Assembly: GCF_902706295.1 (NCBI RefSeq)
Contig: NZ_CACSJJ010000003.1
Span: 202,219-266,218, forward strand
Origin: Arthrobacter sp. 18067
Lineage (GTDB): Bacteria > Actinomycetota > Actinomycetes > Actinomycetales > Micrococcaceae
DNA length: 64,000 nucleotides
Reading direction: 5' to 3'
This document shows positions 48,050 to 57,381 of the stretch, piece by piece. Within the stretch, counting starts at the first letter, position 1; each line of letters begins with the position of its first letter. The notes beneath the pieces were generated by a model. The model worked only from the letters and a program-made list of their open reading frames with translations, had not been told where the DNA came from and made no database searches. The translations under genes and the position numbers were made by a program.

Positions 48050-50371
48050 CTATTTCCCGAACGAGCGGAGCCGCAGCGAGTTCGCGACTACCAGTACCGA
48101 GCTCGCTGCCATTGCAGCGCCTGCGATCATGGGATTCAGGAAGCCGAGTGCCGCCACGGGAATGCCGATCGCGTTGTAGAAGAACGCCCAGAACAGGTTC
48201 GTCTTGATGGTGGACAGGGTCTTGCGGGAGAGCTCAATCGCCTGCACCAATTGACCCAGATCGCTGCCCATCACCGTGAGATCCGAGGCCTCGATGGCAA
48301 CATCCGTGCCCGATCCCATCGCGATGCCAAGATCCGACTGCGCCAGAGCCGCCGCGTCATTGACGCCATCACCAGCCATGGCCACCGTAGCGCCCGACGC
48401 CTGCAGTTTCCGAACCGCCTCAACTTTGCCCTCCGGAAGTACCCCGGCGAACACGTCTTCCGGTGAAATCCCGACGGCGGCAGCGACTTGGGCGGCCACG
48501 GCAGCGTTATCGCCGGTCAAAAGGATGGGACGGATGCCGAGGTCCTTCAGCTTCTGGATGGCTGCTGCCGAGCCGGGCTTAATGGTGTCGCTGAGGCTCA
48601 CAAGGCCCGCAGGCTTGCCATCGACCGCAACCCAGATCGCCGTGGCGCCACCGTTTTCCTCTGCAGCCAAGGCATCCCGATGGCCGGACTCGAGGGAAAT
48701 GCCGTTCTCTTCGAGCCAGCCTGAGCGTCCTACCACCACACTCCTTGGTGAGCCGTCCAACGCAACGGTCCCGAGCACTCCGCCGCCCGGAGCGGATCTG
48801 AAACCTTCCACGCCGGGCAGGCGGCCGGCGTCGTGCATTGCGTCCTTAGCGGCAGCGGCAATCGCGTGGGCGATCGGGTGTTCTGAGGCGGACTCAACCG
48901 CACCCGCCAACGTCAGGACGGTGGCGGAGGGATGGCCGTCCAGGGCCACGGTGTGGTCCACGGCGAGCTTTCCGCTGGTGACGGTGCCTGTTTTGTCCAG
49001 CAGGATGGTGTCCACATGGCGGGTGTCCTCCAGAACCTGCGGGCCCTTGATCAGGATGCCCAGCTGGGCTCCGCGGCCCGTCCCGGTGAGCAGCCCAACG
49101 GGAGTGGCCAGGCCCAAAGCGCAGGGGCACGCGATCACAAGGACAGCGACTGCTGCCGTGAAGGCTGCGTTGAGGTCGCCCGAGAAGAACAGCCACAGAA
49201 CGAAGGTGACCAAAGCGATGACCAGCACGATCGGTACGAAGACAGAACTGATCCTGTCTGCGAGCCGGGCGATGGGAGCCTTGCCGGTTTGTGCTTGACT
49301 GACCAAGCGGCCCATCTGGGCGAGCGTCGTGTCGGAGCCGACGCGTGTTGCACGCACCAGCAGGCGTCCGGACGTGTTGATCGTAGCGCCCGTTACCAGG
49401 CTGCCCGGTCCAACCTCGACCGGCACTGACTCGCCCGTTACCAGCGAGGCGTCGACGGCGGATGCGCCGTCCGTGACCACGCCATCGGTGGCGATCTTCT
49501 CGCCGGGGCGGACCACGATGACGTCATCCACCAAGAGCTGGTCGGCTGGAATCTTCTGCTCCACGCCGTCCACCAGAATTGTGGCGTCCTTGGCTCCCAG
49601 GTTCAGCAGTGCCTTGAGTGCATTGCCTGCCTTGGCTTTTGCGTTCGCCTCAAGGTAGCGCCCAAGGAGCAGGAAGGTGGTGACCACTGCCGCGACCTCA
49701 AAGTACAGCCCACCGCCGGACATGCTTTCCATGCCGGGGTGTTCGGTCATGCGGGGATCCGCGAACAACTGCCACGCCGAGTAGAGGTATGCGGCGATGA
49801 CGCCGATGGAGACGAGGGTGTCCATGGTGGAGGCGAAGTGCCTCGCGTTGATGGCCGCTGCCCGGTGGAACGGCCAGGCCGCCCAGCTCACCACGGGCAA
49901 AGCCAAGGCGCCGACGACCCATCCCCAGTGGGCAAACTGGAGGGCGGGGATCATCGAAATCGCGAACACCGGCACGGTCAACAGCGCCGCGGCAATCAGG
50001 CGCGGGCGGAGCGTCGAGGCGGAGGGGCCATGCTCCATGTGATTTTGGTGCGCAGCGTGCTCTGCTTCCGGCGCCTCGTTGCTGTGGTGGTGCTGGTGGT
50101 CATTGTGTTCGCGGGTGTGTGGTGCGGGGGCTTGGCGCACGGTGGCTTTGTAGCCGGTCGCGTTGACCGTGTCCACGATTTGCTGGTCCGTTACGGTGGC
50201 GGGGACCGTCACGTGGGCTGATTCGAGGGGCAGGTTAACGCTGGCCTCGACGCCGTCAAGTTTGCCCAGTTTTCGTTCCACTCGATTGACGCACGAGGCG
50301 CAGGTCATGCCCTCGATGTCCAGTTCGATGACCCTGTGTGCGGGCTGGTTGAAAGTGTCCTGGCTACTCAA
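48050..50371 (-). CDS. copA: Copper-exporting P1B-type ATPase
   Basis: A 773-residue pump. N-terminal heavy-metal domain with MTCASC (Cys24, Cys27), a histidine-rich linker (HTREHNDHQHHHSNEAPEAE), eight membrane helices, the CPC ion channel motif in IACPCALGLATP, phosphorylation motif DKTGTVTSG, HP-containing hinge SEHPIAHAI and GDGVNDAAALAQSDLG. It exports Cu(I) to prevent toxicity. Third gene of csoR-copZ-copA; the upstream chaperone stop is 8 bp away. Confidence 0.97.
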   Translation of the reverse strand: MSSQDTFNQPAHRVIELDIEGMTCASCVNRVERKLGKLDGVEASVNLPLESAHVTVPATVTDQQIVDTVNATGYKATVRQAPAPHTREHNDHQHHHSNEAPEAEHAAHQNHMEHGPSASTLRPRLIAAALLTVPVFAISMIPALQFAHWGWVVGALALPVVSWAAWPFHRAAAINARHFASTMDTLVSIGVIAAYLYSAWQLFADPRMTEHPGMESMSGGGLYFEVAAVVTTFLLLGRYLEANAKAKAGNALKALLNLGAKDATILVDGVEQKIPADQLLVDDVIVVRPGEKIATDGVVTDGASAVDASLVTGESVPVEVGPGSLVTGATINTSGRLLVRATRVGSDTTLAQMGRLVSQAQTGKAPIARLADRISSVFVPIVLVIALVTFVLWLFFSGDLNAAFTAAVAVLVIACPCALGLATPVGLLTGTGRGAQLGILIKGPQVLEDTRHVDTILLDKTGTVTSGKLAVDHTVALDGHPSATVLTLAGAVESASEHPIAHAIAAAAKDAMHDAGRLPGVEGFRSAPGGGVLGTVALDGSPRSVVVGRSGWLEENGISLESGHRDALAAEENGGATAIWVAVDGKPAGLVSLSDTIKPGSAAAIQKLKDLGIRPILLTGDNAAVAAQVAAAVGISPEDVFAGVLPEGKVEAVRKLQASGATVAMAGDGVNDAAALAQSDLGIAMGSGTDVAIEASDLTVMGSDLGQLVQAIELSRKTLSTIKTNLFWAFFYNAIGIPVAALGFLNPMIAGAAMAASSVLVVANSLRLRSFGK

Positions 50372-50379
50372 GAGGACTC

Positions 50380-50613
50380 CTAAGCTTGGTTGGCTACCAC
50401 CAGGTAGCCGGCTTCTGCAACGGCCTCGCCAATTTCTGCGGGCGAGAGCTCCTTGGTTGATGTGATGGTCACGGTGGTCAGGCCGCCCGGATTGAGATCT
50501 ACGGCGACTTCCTGGACGCCGCTGAGTGCTTCGAGTTCTTCGCTCACGCTGGAAACGCAGTGGCCGCAGGTCATACCGGAAACGTTGACGTTGGTCTGGA
50601 TGGTCTGGCTCAT
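50380..50613 (-). CDS. copZ: Copper chaperone CopZ (HMA domain)
   Basis: A 77-residue heavy-metal-associated protein. The metal site is VSGMTCGHCVSSVSEELEAL (CxxC); the remaining beta-alpha-beta-beta-alpha-beta fold includes VAVDLNPGGLTTVTITSTKE. It delivers Cu(I) to CopA. ATG choice fits the family and the GGAG upstream. Flanked by csoR and copA. Confidence 0.93.
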   Translation of the reverse strand: MSQTIQTNVNVSGMTCGHCVSSVSEELEALSGVQEVAVDLNPGGLTTVTITSTKELSPAEIGEAVAEAGYLVVANQA

Positions 50614-50662
50614 GGCGGGCTCCTTGGTGGTGAGTTGGATGGTGTGGTGGTTGGTGGCGGGA

Positions 50663-51028
50663 TTACCGCAGCAGGCGCCCGATGGCATCGGTGGCCTCCT
50701 TTACTTTGGCGTCGATCTGCTGGGCGCGGGCTTCCGGATCCGGCTCGGATGCTGCACCCACGACGCAGTGGCCGATGTGCTCCTCAACAAGCCCAAGGCT
50801 GACCGCGTGCAAGGCTTTGGTGGCCGCCGCGACCTGGGTCAGGATGTCGATGCAGTATTTGTCCTCGTCCACCATGCGCGCAATTCCGCGGACTTGGCCC
50901 TCAATGCGTTTCAACCGCTTCAGGTACGCGTCCTTGTTGCTGGTGTACCCATGCTGCGGGGCATCATCCAGATCCACCTCAATGAGGGGTGCGTCTGGAT
51001 GGCTCATGCTCAGATCTGGCGTGCTCAT
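50663..51028 (-). CDS. csoR: Copper-sensing repressor CsoR
   Basis: A 121-residue all-helical metalloregulator. The core AYLKRLKRIEGQVRGIARMV followed by the ligand Cys in DKYCIDILTQVAAATKALHA, and the later His and Cys in VEEHIGHCVVG match the C-H-C Cu(I) site of CsoR. It represses its own operon and releases DNA on copper binding. Two operator-like sites lie directly upstream. Confidence 0.95.
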   Translation of the reverse strand: MSTPDLSMSHPDAPLIEVDLDDAPQHGYTSNKDAYLKRLKRIEGQVRGIARMVDEDKYCIDILTQVAAATKALHAVSLGLVEEHIGHCVVGAASEPDPEARAQQIDAKVKEATDAIGRLLR

Positions 51029-51040
51029 ATTTCGAACTTA

Positions 51041-51079
51041 TACCCATAGGGGGTATCCGTCAAGTACCCCAGGGGGGTA
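51041..51079. promoter_or_regulatory. Two CsoR operators
   Basis: TACCCATAGGGGGTA (51041-51055) and TACCCCAGGGGGGTA (51065-51079) both match the CsoR consensus TACCC-N5-GGGTA. They lie in the csoR promoter, 13 bp upstream of the ATG, and are consistent with autoregulation of csoR-copZ-copA. Confidence 0.85.
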
Positions 51080-51137
51080 TCTGCGACACGGAGAACCTCA
51101 TCTAAAAAAGACCTGCAGCCTCGCAGGAAAAAACGCC

Positions 51138-51151
51138 TTGGTATAGACCAA
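51138..51151. promoter_or_regulatory. DasR/dre-like operator upstream of the amino-sugar uptake genes
   Basis: TTGGTATAGACCAA differs by one base from the core TGGTCTAGACCA of the Streptomyces dre element, bound by DasR under GlcNAc control. It lies about 147 bp upstream of the solute-binding protein start. Confidence 0.6.
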
Positions 51152-51175
51152 AACACCTAAAAACTGGATTCTTGT

Positions 51176-51188
51176 TTTGCAATGCAAA
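51176..51188. promoter_or_regulatory. Palindrome TTTGCAATGCAAA, second candidate operator
   Basis: TTTGCA and TGCAAA are exact complements about a central A, 110 bp before the binding protein start. A site for the IclR regulator of this cluster is plausible but unproven. Confidence 0.45.
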
Positions 51189-51297
51189 CCTTTTGGCAAA
51201 TGTGCTTCCGCCCACACCGGCCCGTTCATAGTGTTTGGTTTCATAGCCGCGGAGGGGGAAGTCCCGCGGAACCCAACTTTTTCTCCATGGAGGACAC

Positions 51298-52590
51298 TTG
51301 AAACTCGCACACTCCGCCGCGGCAATAGCCATCGCTGCGCTCGCATTGACCGCCTGCGCTCCGCCCACCTCAAACAACGCAGCCTCCAACTCGGACGAGC
51401 AGACCGGTACCGTCCGCGTCTGGCTCTTCTCCGAAGTCAACCAGGACCCCAAGTCCGCGGTAGTCAAGGAAGCAGTTACTGAATTCGAAGCGGCACACAG
51501 TGGTGCCAAGATCGACGTTCAGTACATTCCGGTAGACAGCCGCGCCGAACGGTTCAAAGCCGCCTTCAATGATCCTTCCAGCGCTCCGGACGTTGCTGAG
51601 TTCGGCAACACCGACCTCGCAAGCTACGTGGCATCAGGCGGCCTGGCCGACGTCACCGACGACATCAAGTCCTGGGACGAAGCAAAGGACTTGGACGGGA
51701 AGATCCTTGATACCACCGAAATCGACGGCAAGAACTACGGAGTACCGTGGTTCGTCGGCGTTCGTGCCCTCTACTACCGCACTGATCTCCTGCAGCAGCT
51801 GGGCCTTGAGGTTCCCAAGACCTTGGACGAAGTAGAAACAGTTGCCCGCGCTGTCCGCGCAGCAAACCCGGACCTGCTGGGTATCTCAGTTGGTGGCACT
51901 GCGCAGTTCTCCGCCATGCCGTACCTGTGGGCCAACGGCGGCGAAATCGCCACGAAGGAAGGCGACAAGTTCGTTTCCGGACTGGACTCCACCGAGTCAC
52001 GGGAAGGCGTCGCGGCCTACACGCGCCTCCTCAAAGACGACATCTGCCCGGCCCAGACCTGCGCGGAATTCGGCGGAAATGCCAGCGTCCAGCAGTTCAT
52101 CGCCGGCAAGTCGGCCATGACCATCGGCGGCGACTTCAACTACAAGGCTGTTGCCGCCAGCGCCATCAAAGACAAGTTCGCCGTCGTTCCTGTTCCCGGC
52201 AAGACCGCTGGTTCCATCGCTCCCGCCTTCGCCGGTGGTAACAACCTGGGTGTCTTCAACAGCAGCGAACGCCGCACCCTGGCTGCTGACTTCGTGAAGC
52301 TCCTGGCCAGCAAGAAGTACCAGCAGAAGATGTTCGACTCCATGGGCAACCTCCCCACGTTCAGCGATGTCCAGAAGTCTGTGGCCGAGAACAACAAGCA
52401 GGTTGAGCCGTTCATCAACACCCTCGGGGCCGGAACCAAGTTTGTCCCGGTCACGGAAAACTGGTCCACCATTGACGCCCAGGGTGTCTTCACGGGCATG
52501 TACCAGAAGGTGGTTACGGGCAAGGCCGACGTCGACGCCGCCACCACCGAGGCCGCAACGGCCATGAACACGGCATTCGGGTCCAAGTAA
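51298..52590 (+). CDS. Sugar ABC transporter substrate-binding lipoprotein
   Basis: A 430-residue family 1 solute-binding protein. Signal peptide with lipobox ALTAC (Cys19), then VRVWLFSEVNQDPKSAVVKE and VPWFVGVRALYYRTDLLQQL of the CUT1 fold. Start is TTG with GGAGG four bases upstream. A dre-like site, permeases and GH20 enzyme next to it indicate chitobiose/GlcNAc-type ligands. No ATPase is encoded; these systems usually share an MsiK-type one. Confidence 0.93.
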   Translation: MKLAHSAAAIAIAALALTACAPPTSNNAASNSDEQTGTVRVWLFSEVNQDPKSAVVKEAVTEFEAAHSGAKIDVQYIPVDSRAERFKAAFNDPSSAPDVAEFGNTDLASYVASGGLADVTDDIKSWDEAKDLDGKILDTTEIDGKNYGVPWFVGVRALYYRTDLLQQLGLEVPKTLDEVETVARAVRAANPDLLGISVGGTAQFSAMPYLWANGGEIATKEGDKFVSGLDSTESREGVAAYTRLLKDDICPAQTCAEFGGNASVQQFIAGKSAMTIGGDFNYKAVAASAIKDKFAVVPVPGKTAGSIAPAFAGGNNLGVFNSSERRTLAADFVKLLASKKYQQKMFDSMGNLPTFSDVQKSVAENNKQVEPFINTLGAGTKFVPVTENWSTIDAQGVFTGMYQKVVTGKADVDAATTEAATAMNTAFGSK

Positions 52591-52642
52591 TGCGCTGCAC
52601 CCCATCACCAAGCTGCACTCCCTCACCAACCGAAGGCGCATC

Positions 52643-53635
52643 ATGACAGCGCTCACCCCGGTTCTGCCCGAGGCGCCCCAAGGCGGCGCACCAGGTAAGG
52701 GGCCGACGACGGCGGCACGCAAGTCCCAGCGTTTCTCCAACGGGAAGCGCGGACTGGAGCCCTGGCTCTACCTTGCCCCGGCTTTCATCGTCCTGATCGC
52801 CCTTCTGGGCTACCCGATCTTCCAGCTGATCAACGTCTCGCTGTACGACTACCGCCAGGCGCAGGTCAGCGGCAAGGCGCCCCTGAACTTCGTCGGTTTG
52901 GAGAACTACCAGAAGCTGTTCGCTGATCCGGAGTTCTGGACCGTCCTTGGCAACACAGTCGTCTTCGCCACCGCCTGCGTGGTGTTCACCTTGCTGGTGG
53001 GCAGCTCGCTGGCGGTGCTGGCAACCAGGCTGCGCCCGTGGGTCCGCTCGATGCTGTTCGTGGTGTCGCTCGGTGCGTGGGCCACCCCGGCAGTCACGGG
53101 CAGCGCGGTGTGGCTGTTCCTGTTCGAGCCCACCTTGGGCTTGGTCAACAAGACGCTGGTGGCCATCGGACTGACGCAGTTCGAGGGGTACTCCTGGACC
53201 TATGACAAATGGTCGGCTTTCGGACTCGTTGCCAGCGAAGTGGTGTGGTGCTCGTTCCCGTTCGTCCTGGTCACGGTGTACGCAGGCATCCAGGCGATCC
53301 CCACGGAGGTTATTGAGGCCGCGAGGATTGATGGCGCCTCCATGCCCCGGATTGCCCGCAGCATCATGCTCCCGATGCTCCGGCCCATCGTGATCGTGGT
53401 GACCATCCAGTCGATCATTTGGAACTTCAAGATCTTCTCGCAGATCTACATCATGACCAACGGCGGTGGCATCGCCGGCCAGAACCTGGTGCTGAACGTC
53501 TACGGCTACCAGCAGGCCTTCGCCGCGAGCCTGTACGGCCTCGGTTCTGCGCTGGGCGTGATCATGACGGCACTGCTCATGGTCATCACGCTGGTCTACC
53601 TCCGGATCCTCAAGAGAACAGGCGATGCCCTATGA
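52643..53635 (+). CDS. Carbohydrate ABC transporter permease (MalF-like)
   Basis: A 330-residue membrane permease with six hydrophobic segments. LYLAPAFIVLIALLGYPIFQ is the first TM block and the EAA loop is EVIEAARIDGASMPRIARSI. A basic N-terminal extension (about 1-45) precedes TM1. It overlaps the second permease start by 4 bp. Part of the amino-sugar importer. Confidence 0.95.
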   Translation: MTALTPVLPEAPQGGAPGKGPTTAARKSQRFSNGKRGLEPWLYLAPAFIVLIALLGYPIFQLINVSLYDYRQAQVSGKAPLNFVGLENYQKLFADPEFWTVLGNTVVFATACVVFTLLVGSSLAVLATRLRPWVRSMLFVVSLGAWATPAVTGSAVWLFLFEPTLGLVNKTLVAIGLTQFEGYSWTYDKWSAFGLVASEVVWCSFPFVLVTVYAGIQAIPTEVIEAARIDGASMPRIARSIMLPMLRPIVIVVTIQSIIWNFKIFSQIYIMTNGGGIAGQNLVLNVYGYQQAFAASLYGLGSALGVIMTALLMVITLVYLRILKRTGDAL

Positions 53636-54543
53636 CCGCCGTCGACGTTTCATCAGTCCCGCGCCGAACCGCCAAGACTGACGCACCGCAGAAGCTCCGC
53701 AAGCAGGGCAAGCGCCGTTTTGGCGCCGATGCCGCGGCGATTGTCATCGCGCTGATCGTTGCCTTCCCGCTGTTCTGGATGGTGCTGTCCGCGCTGAAAC
53801 CGAAAACAGCGCTCGACGCCGGTGATGCGGCGCCGTACACGCTGGAACCGTCGCTGGACTCGTTCGGGCGCGTCCTGGGTGTCAACAATTTCGGCCAGTA
53901 CTTCTTGAACAGTGTGATCGTGGCGCTGGTAGTTGTGGTGCTGTCCACCATCCTCGCGTTCCTCGCGGCTGTGGCGTTGACCCGTTACAACTTCAAGATG
54001 CGCACCAAGCTGCTGATCATCATCCTGGTCTCGCAGATGGTTCCAGTTGAAGCCCTGACCATTCCGCTGTTCTTCCTGCTCCGCAATGCCGGTGAAGCCA
54101 TCCCGTTGGTGGGCCTGAACCAACTGGGCTCGCTGGTCCTGGTGCATGTTGGTTTCAGCATTCCGTTCGCCATTTGGATGCTTCGTGGATTTGTGGCGGC
54201 GGTTCCTCTGGAAGTTGAGGAGGCTGCCCGTTTGGACGGTGCCAGCAGCTTCCGGTTTGTCCGCTCCATCCTGTTTCCCTTGGTGGCGCCGGGTGTGGTG
54301 GCATGTTCGGTGTTCTCGTTCATTTCAACGTGGAATGACTTCCTGTTCGCCAAGACCTTCATCATTTCCGCCCAGGAGAACCAGACGCTGCCCATGGCAT
54401 TGCTGACGTTCTTCAAGCCCGACCAAAACGATTGGGGCGCCATCATGGCCGGTTCGGTCATCATGACCATTCCTGTGCTGATTTTCTTCGTTTCAGTCCA
54501 GCGCAAGCTCGTGTCCGGACTGGCCGGGGCGGTGAAGGGATGA
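53632..54543 (+). CDS. Carbohydrate ABC transporter permease (MalG-like)
   Basis: A 303-residue permease with six hydrophobic segments. The EAA loop is PLEVEEAARLDGASSFRFVR; final TM sequence precedes QRKLVSGLAGAVKG. It forms the membrane channel with the MalF-like partner. Its TGA overlaps the hexosaminidase ATG (ATGA), so the enzyme is coupled to uptake. Confidence 0.95.
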   Translation: MTAVDVSSVPRRTAKTDAPQKLRKQGKRRFGADAAAIVIALIVAFPLFWMVLSALKPKTALDAGDAAPYTLEPSLDSFGRVLGVNNFGQYFLNSVIVALVVVVLSTILAFLAAVALTRYNFKMRTKLLIIILVSQMVPVEALTIPLFFLLRNAGEAIPLVGLNQLGSLVLVHVGFSIPFAIWMLRGFVAAVPLEVEEAARLDGASSFRFVRSILFPLVAPGVVACSVFSFISTWNDFLFAKTFIISAQENQTLPMALLTFFKPDQNDWGAIMAGSVIMTIPVLIFFVSVQRKLVSGLAGAVKG

Positions 54544-56150
54544 GCGCGCTTCACCACTTGGTCCCGGCGCCGTGGGCCTACTCCGCGGGGACCGGCGAGT
54601 TGGAGTTCGACGCCGGCACCACCGTGGGTGCCGATCCTGAACTGAGCGGTCCTCGCCGTTGGCTCGCCCGGGCTTTGGGGGCCGCGACCGGCTGGGACCT
54701 CGTTCCCGCGCCGGCAAGTGAGGCCGGCATCCGCCTCCTGCTTGACCCGGCGCTCGACGCCGAGGCCTACCGCCTGGAGGTGAGTGACGCCGTCGTGATT
54801 TCTGCTGGCGGTGCCGCGGGTGCGTTCTACGGTGCGCAGACGCTTCTGCAGTTGATGGGACCGGCCGCGCTGCGGCAGGCTCCCGTTGGGACTGTTGAGG
54901 GGTGGCCGGTTCCACGCGTTTCTGTGGAGGACAAGCCGCGGTTCGGCTACCGCGGGACCATGTTGGATGTTGCCCGGCACTTCATGCCCAAGGACAACGT
55001 GCTCCGGTTCATCGAAGTGATGGCCATGCACAAGCTCAACGTGCTGCACCTTCATCTCACGGACGATCAGGGCTGGCGGATCCAGATCAACCGCTACCCC
55101 AAGCTGACTGAAACGGGCGCTTGGCGACAGGAATCTTCGCTTGGTTCCTGGCGTGCAGGCGTTTTCGACGGCCGCCCGCACGGTGGCTTCTACACGCAGG
55201 ATGACCTTCGCGAGATTGTGGCCTTCGCCGCTGAACGGCACATCACCGTCATCCCGGAGGTCGACGTCCCGGGCCACAGCCAGGCGGCCATCGCGGCCTA
55301 CCCGGAGCTTGGTGCCGGTGACGGGCCTGTGGAGGTGTGGACGCGCTGGGGCATCAACGAGACCGTCCTGGAAGTGTCCGAAACCTCGCTCGAGTTCTAC
55401 CGCAATGTGCTGGACGAAGTGGTTGAGATCTTCCCCTCCCCGTGGATAAGCCTCGGGGGTGACGAAGTGCCGCTGACGCAGTGGCAGGCCAGTGCCCAGG
55501 CACAGGCGAAGGCCGCAGAACTGGGCTTGGATGACGTTTCCGGTCTGCACAGCTGGTTCGTAGGGCAGCTGGCGTTGCATCTGAAGGGCCACGGCCGCGC
55601 CACGTCTGTTTGGGATGAAATCGGCGACGGCGGACTTCCGGACGGTGCGCTAGTCGCGTCCTGGCGTGGATACGAGGGCGGCATTGACGCACTCCGGAAC
55701 GGCTACGACGTGGTGATGTGCCCCGAGCACAAGCTTTACCTCGACCATCGCCAAGCGGATGGCGACGACGAACCCGTGCCGGTTGGATTCGTGACCACGC
55801 TTCAGGCTGTCTACGAGTTTGAGCCGCTGCCCGGTCTTGAAGGCACGGACTTCCCGGGCCGCCTGCTCGGCGCCCAGGCCAACATCTGGAGCGAGCACCT
55901 GGACTCACCGCGCCGGGTGCAGTTCGCTGCGTTCCCGCGACTCAGTGCGATCGCCGAGGTGTTCTGGTCCAACCCGGAAGGCCGGGACTACGATGAATTC
56001 CTAACCCGACTCACAGCCTCCCACTTGGCACGGCTTGATGCCATGGGCGTGGAATACCGGCCGTTGTCCGGGCCGACGCCGTGGCAGCAGCGCCCGGGTG
56101 TTGAGGGTTGGAAGCGCGATTACGACGCCGAGCAGCTTGTAAGGAACTGA
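54540..56150 (+). CDS. Beta-N-acetylhexosaminidase (GH20)
   Basis: A 536-residue glycosidase without signal peptide, therefore cytosolic. N-terminal GH20b domain to about residue 125, then a TIM barrel with FGYRGTMLDVARHFMPKDNV, HLTDDQGWRIQINRYPKLTE and the catalytic pair Asp308-Glu309 in ISLGGDEVPLTQWQ. It releases GlcNAc from chitobiose by substrate-assisted catalysis. Placement after the two permeases supports intracellular chitobiose hydrolysis. Confidence 0.95.
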   Translation: MSALHHLVPAPWAYSAGTGELEFDAGTTVGADPELSGPRRWLARALGAATGWDLVPAPASEAGIRLLLDPALDAEAYRLEVSDAVVISAGGAAGAFYGAQTLLQLMGPAALRQAPVGTVEGWPVPRVSVEDKPRFGYRGTMLDVARHFMPKDNVLRFIEVMAMHKLNVLHLHLTDDQGWRIQINRYPKLTETGAWRQESSLGSWRAGVFDGRPHGGFYTQDDLREIVAFAAERHITVIPEVDVPGHSQAAIAAYPELGAGDGPVEVWTRWGINETVLEVSETSLEFYRNVLDEVVEIFPSPWISLGGDEVPLTQWQASAQAQAKAAELGLDDVSGLHSWFVGQLALHLKGHGRATSVWDEIGDGGLPDGALVASWRGYEGGIDALRNGYDVVMCPEHKLYLDHRQADGDDEPVPVGFVTTLQAVYEFEPLPGLEGTDFPGRLLGAQANIWSEHLDSPRRVQFAAFPRLSAIAEVFWSNPEGRDYDEFLTRLTASHLARLDAMGVEYRPLSGPTPWQQRPGVEGWKRDYDAEQLVRN

Positions 56151-56966
56151 GTGACTATTGAAGGCAAGGATGCCCGGAACTCCTCGGCATCACTCCGCAA
56201 AGCATTGGCTCTGCTGTCCGTCGTGGCAGAGGAGCCCGGCAACGGCGATGGGCTTGCGCTCGTGGAGCTCGCCCGACTCTCTGGCCTGAACAAGAGCACG
56301 TTGTTGCGCCTGGCAGCACCGCTGCTGGAGGAGAACCTGCTGGAACGCGACCACGAGACCGGCAAGTTCCGCCTGGGCCATGGTTGTTTGCGCCTGGGCC
56401 AGTCTTATCTTGACCGCGTGGACTTGCGCAGTGTCGCCAACGGTGAGCTTCGGAGCCTCATGCGTGCCACGGAAAGCACCTGCCACTTGGTGGTGCTTTC
56501 CGGGCACGACGTGGTTTACCTGGACAAGGTGGAGGACGAGGCCACGGTACGCATGGCATCGCGGGTGGGCGCCACCATGCCGGCCTACTGCACTGCCGTT
56601 GGCAAGGCCATGCTCGCGTTCAGTCCTGAGGAAGTGGTGGGGCCGATCCTCGCCTCCGAGCTGCACGCCCTCACTGACAAGACCATCACGGACCCCGCCT
56701 TGCTGAGGGCGGATTTCGAGGCCATCCGACGGCGCGGATATTCCATTGATGATCGGGAGAATGAGCCGGAAGTGCGCTGTGTCGCCGCGCCGATCTTTGG
56801 GCACGACGATCATGTAGTGGCAGCCCTGTCCGTATCTTCATTGTCGTCGCGAATGACCGCGAAGCGTGTCCGCGAGGTCGGGCCGATGGCTGCGGAGACG
56901 AGCCTCCGGATTTCCGCCAAGCTCGGTTCGCGCCGGGCGTCTGCGAAGCTGGCGAAACTCGCATGA
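56151..56966 (+). CDS. IclR family regulator of the amino-sugar cluster
   Basis: A 271-residue regulator. Winged helix about 10-75 (LVELARLSGLNKSTLLRLAA) and effector domain with STCHLVVLSGHDVVYLDKVE, YCTAVGKAMLAF and REEP-type blocks (IDDRENEPEVRCVAAPIFG). GTG start directly after the hexosaminidase TGA, with AAGGA upstream. It likely senses a sugar or sugar-phosphate; the palindrome at 51176 is a candidate target. Confidence 0.92.
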   Translation: MTIEGKDARNSSASLRKALALLSVVAEEPGNGDGLALVELARLSGLNKSTLLRLAAPLLEENLLERDHETGKFRLGHGCLRLGQSYLDRVDLRSVANGELRSLMRATESTCHLVVLSGHDVVYLDKVEDEATVRMASRVGATMPAYCTAVGKAMLAFSPEEVVGPILASELHALTDKTITDPALLRADFEAIRRRGYSIDDRENEPEVRCVAAPIFGHDDHVVAALSVSSLSSRMTAKRVREVGPMAAETSLRISAKLGSRRASAKLAKLA

Positions 56967-57367
56967 GTATTACTGCATCTGAATACTTTCGCGCCAAGCT
57001 GATGTGCGAAATCGACGTCATGGAAGTAGCCGAGTCAGAGCCGGGCTCTTTGGTTGTCGTGGATACTCGGCGTCGTTCGTCATGGGACCATGGACATATT
57101 CCCGGGTCGGTACATATTCCGACGGCCCAGATTCCGGCCCTCGCGGCGGAGCTGGTCCCCGCCGGTCGCCTAGTGGTGGTGTATTCGTGGGGACCCGGCT
57201 GCAACGGCAGCACGTTTGCCGCGCTGGCCTTCGCCGAACTCGGGTACGCCGTCAAGGAAATGATCGGCGGCATCGAGTACTGGATCCGGAACGGGCTCCC
57301 GGTGGAAACAGCCGAGGGTGTCGTCCAAAGTAAGCCGGATGCGCTGGTGACGGCACACACGGCATGA
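56963..57367 (+). CDS. Rhodanese-like sulfurtransferase
   Basis: A 134-residue single rhodanese domain. LVVVDTRRRSSWDHGHIPGS is the conserved opening, and the active-site loop is VVYSWGPGCNGSTFAALAFA with Cys near residue 80. The usual consensus is C-R-x-x-x-R or similar; CNGSTF is an atypical loop. Overlaps the IclR stop by 4 bp. Its role in an amino-sugar operon is unclear. Confidence 0.88.
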   Translation: MSITASEYFRAKLMCEIDVMEVAESEPGSLVVVDTRRRSSWDHGHIPGSVHIPTAQIPALAAELVPAGRLVVVYSWGPGCNGSTFAALAFAELGYAVKEMIGGIEYWIRNGLPVETAEGVVQSKPDALVTAHTA

Positions 57368-57381
57368 ATTGAAACGGGGGC

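Noticed and set aside
53985..55592. 535-aa open frame on the minus strand across the second permease and hexosaminidase
   Set aside because: Exact shadow of two clearly identified genes; composition (Arg/His/Gly rich, no domains) is typical of GC-driven antisense frames.
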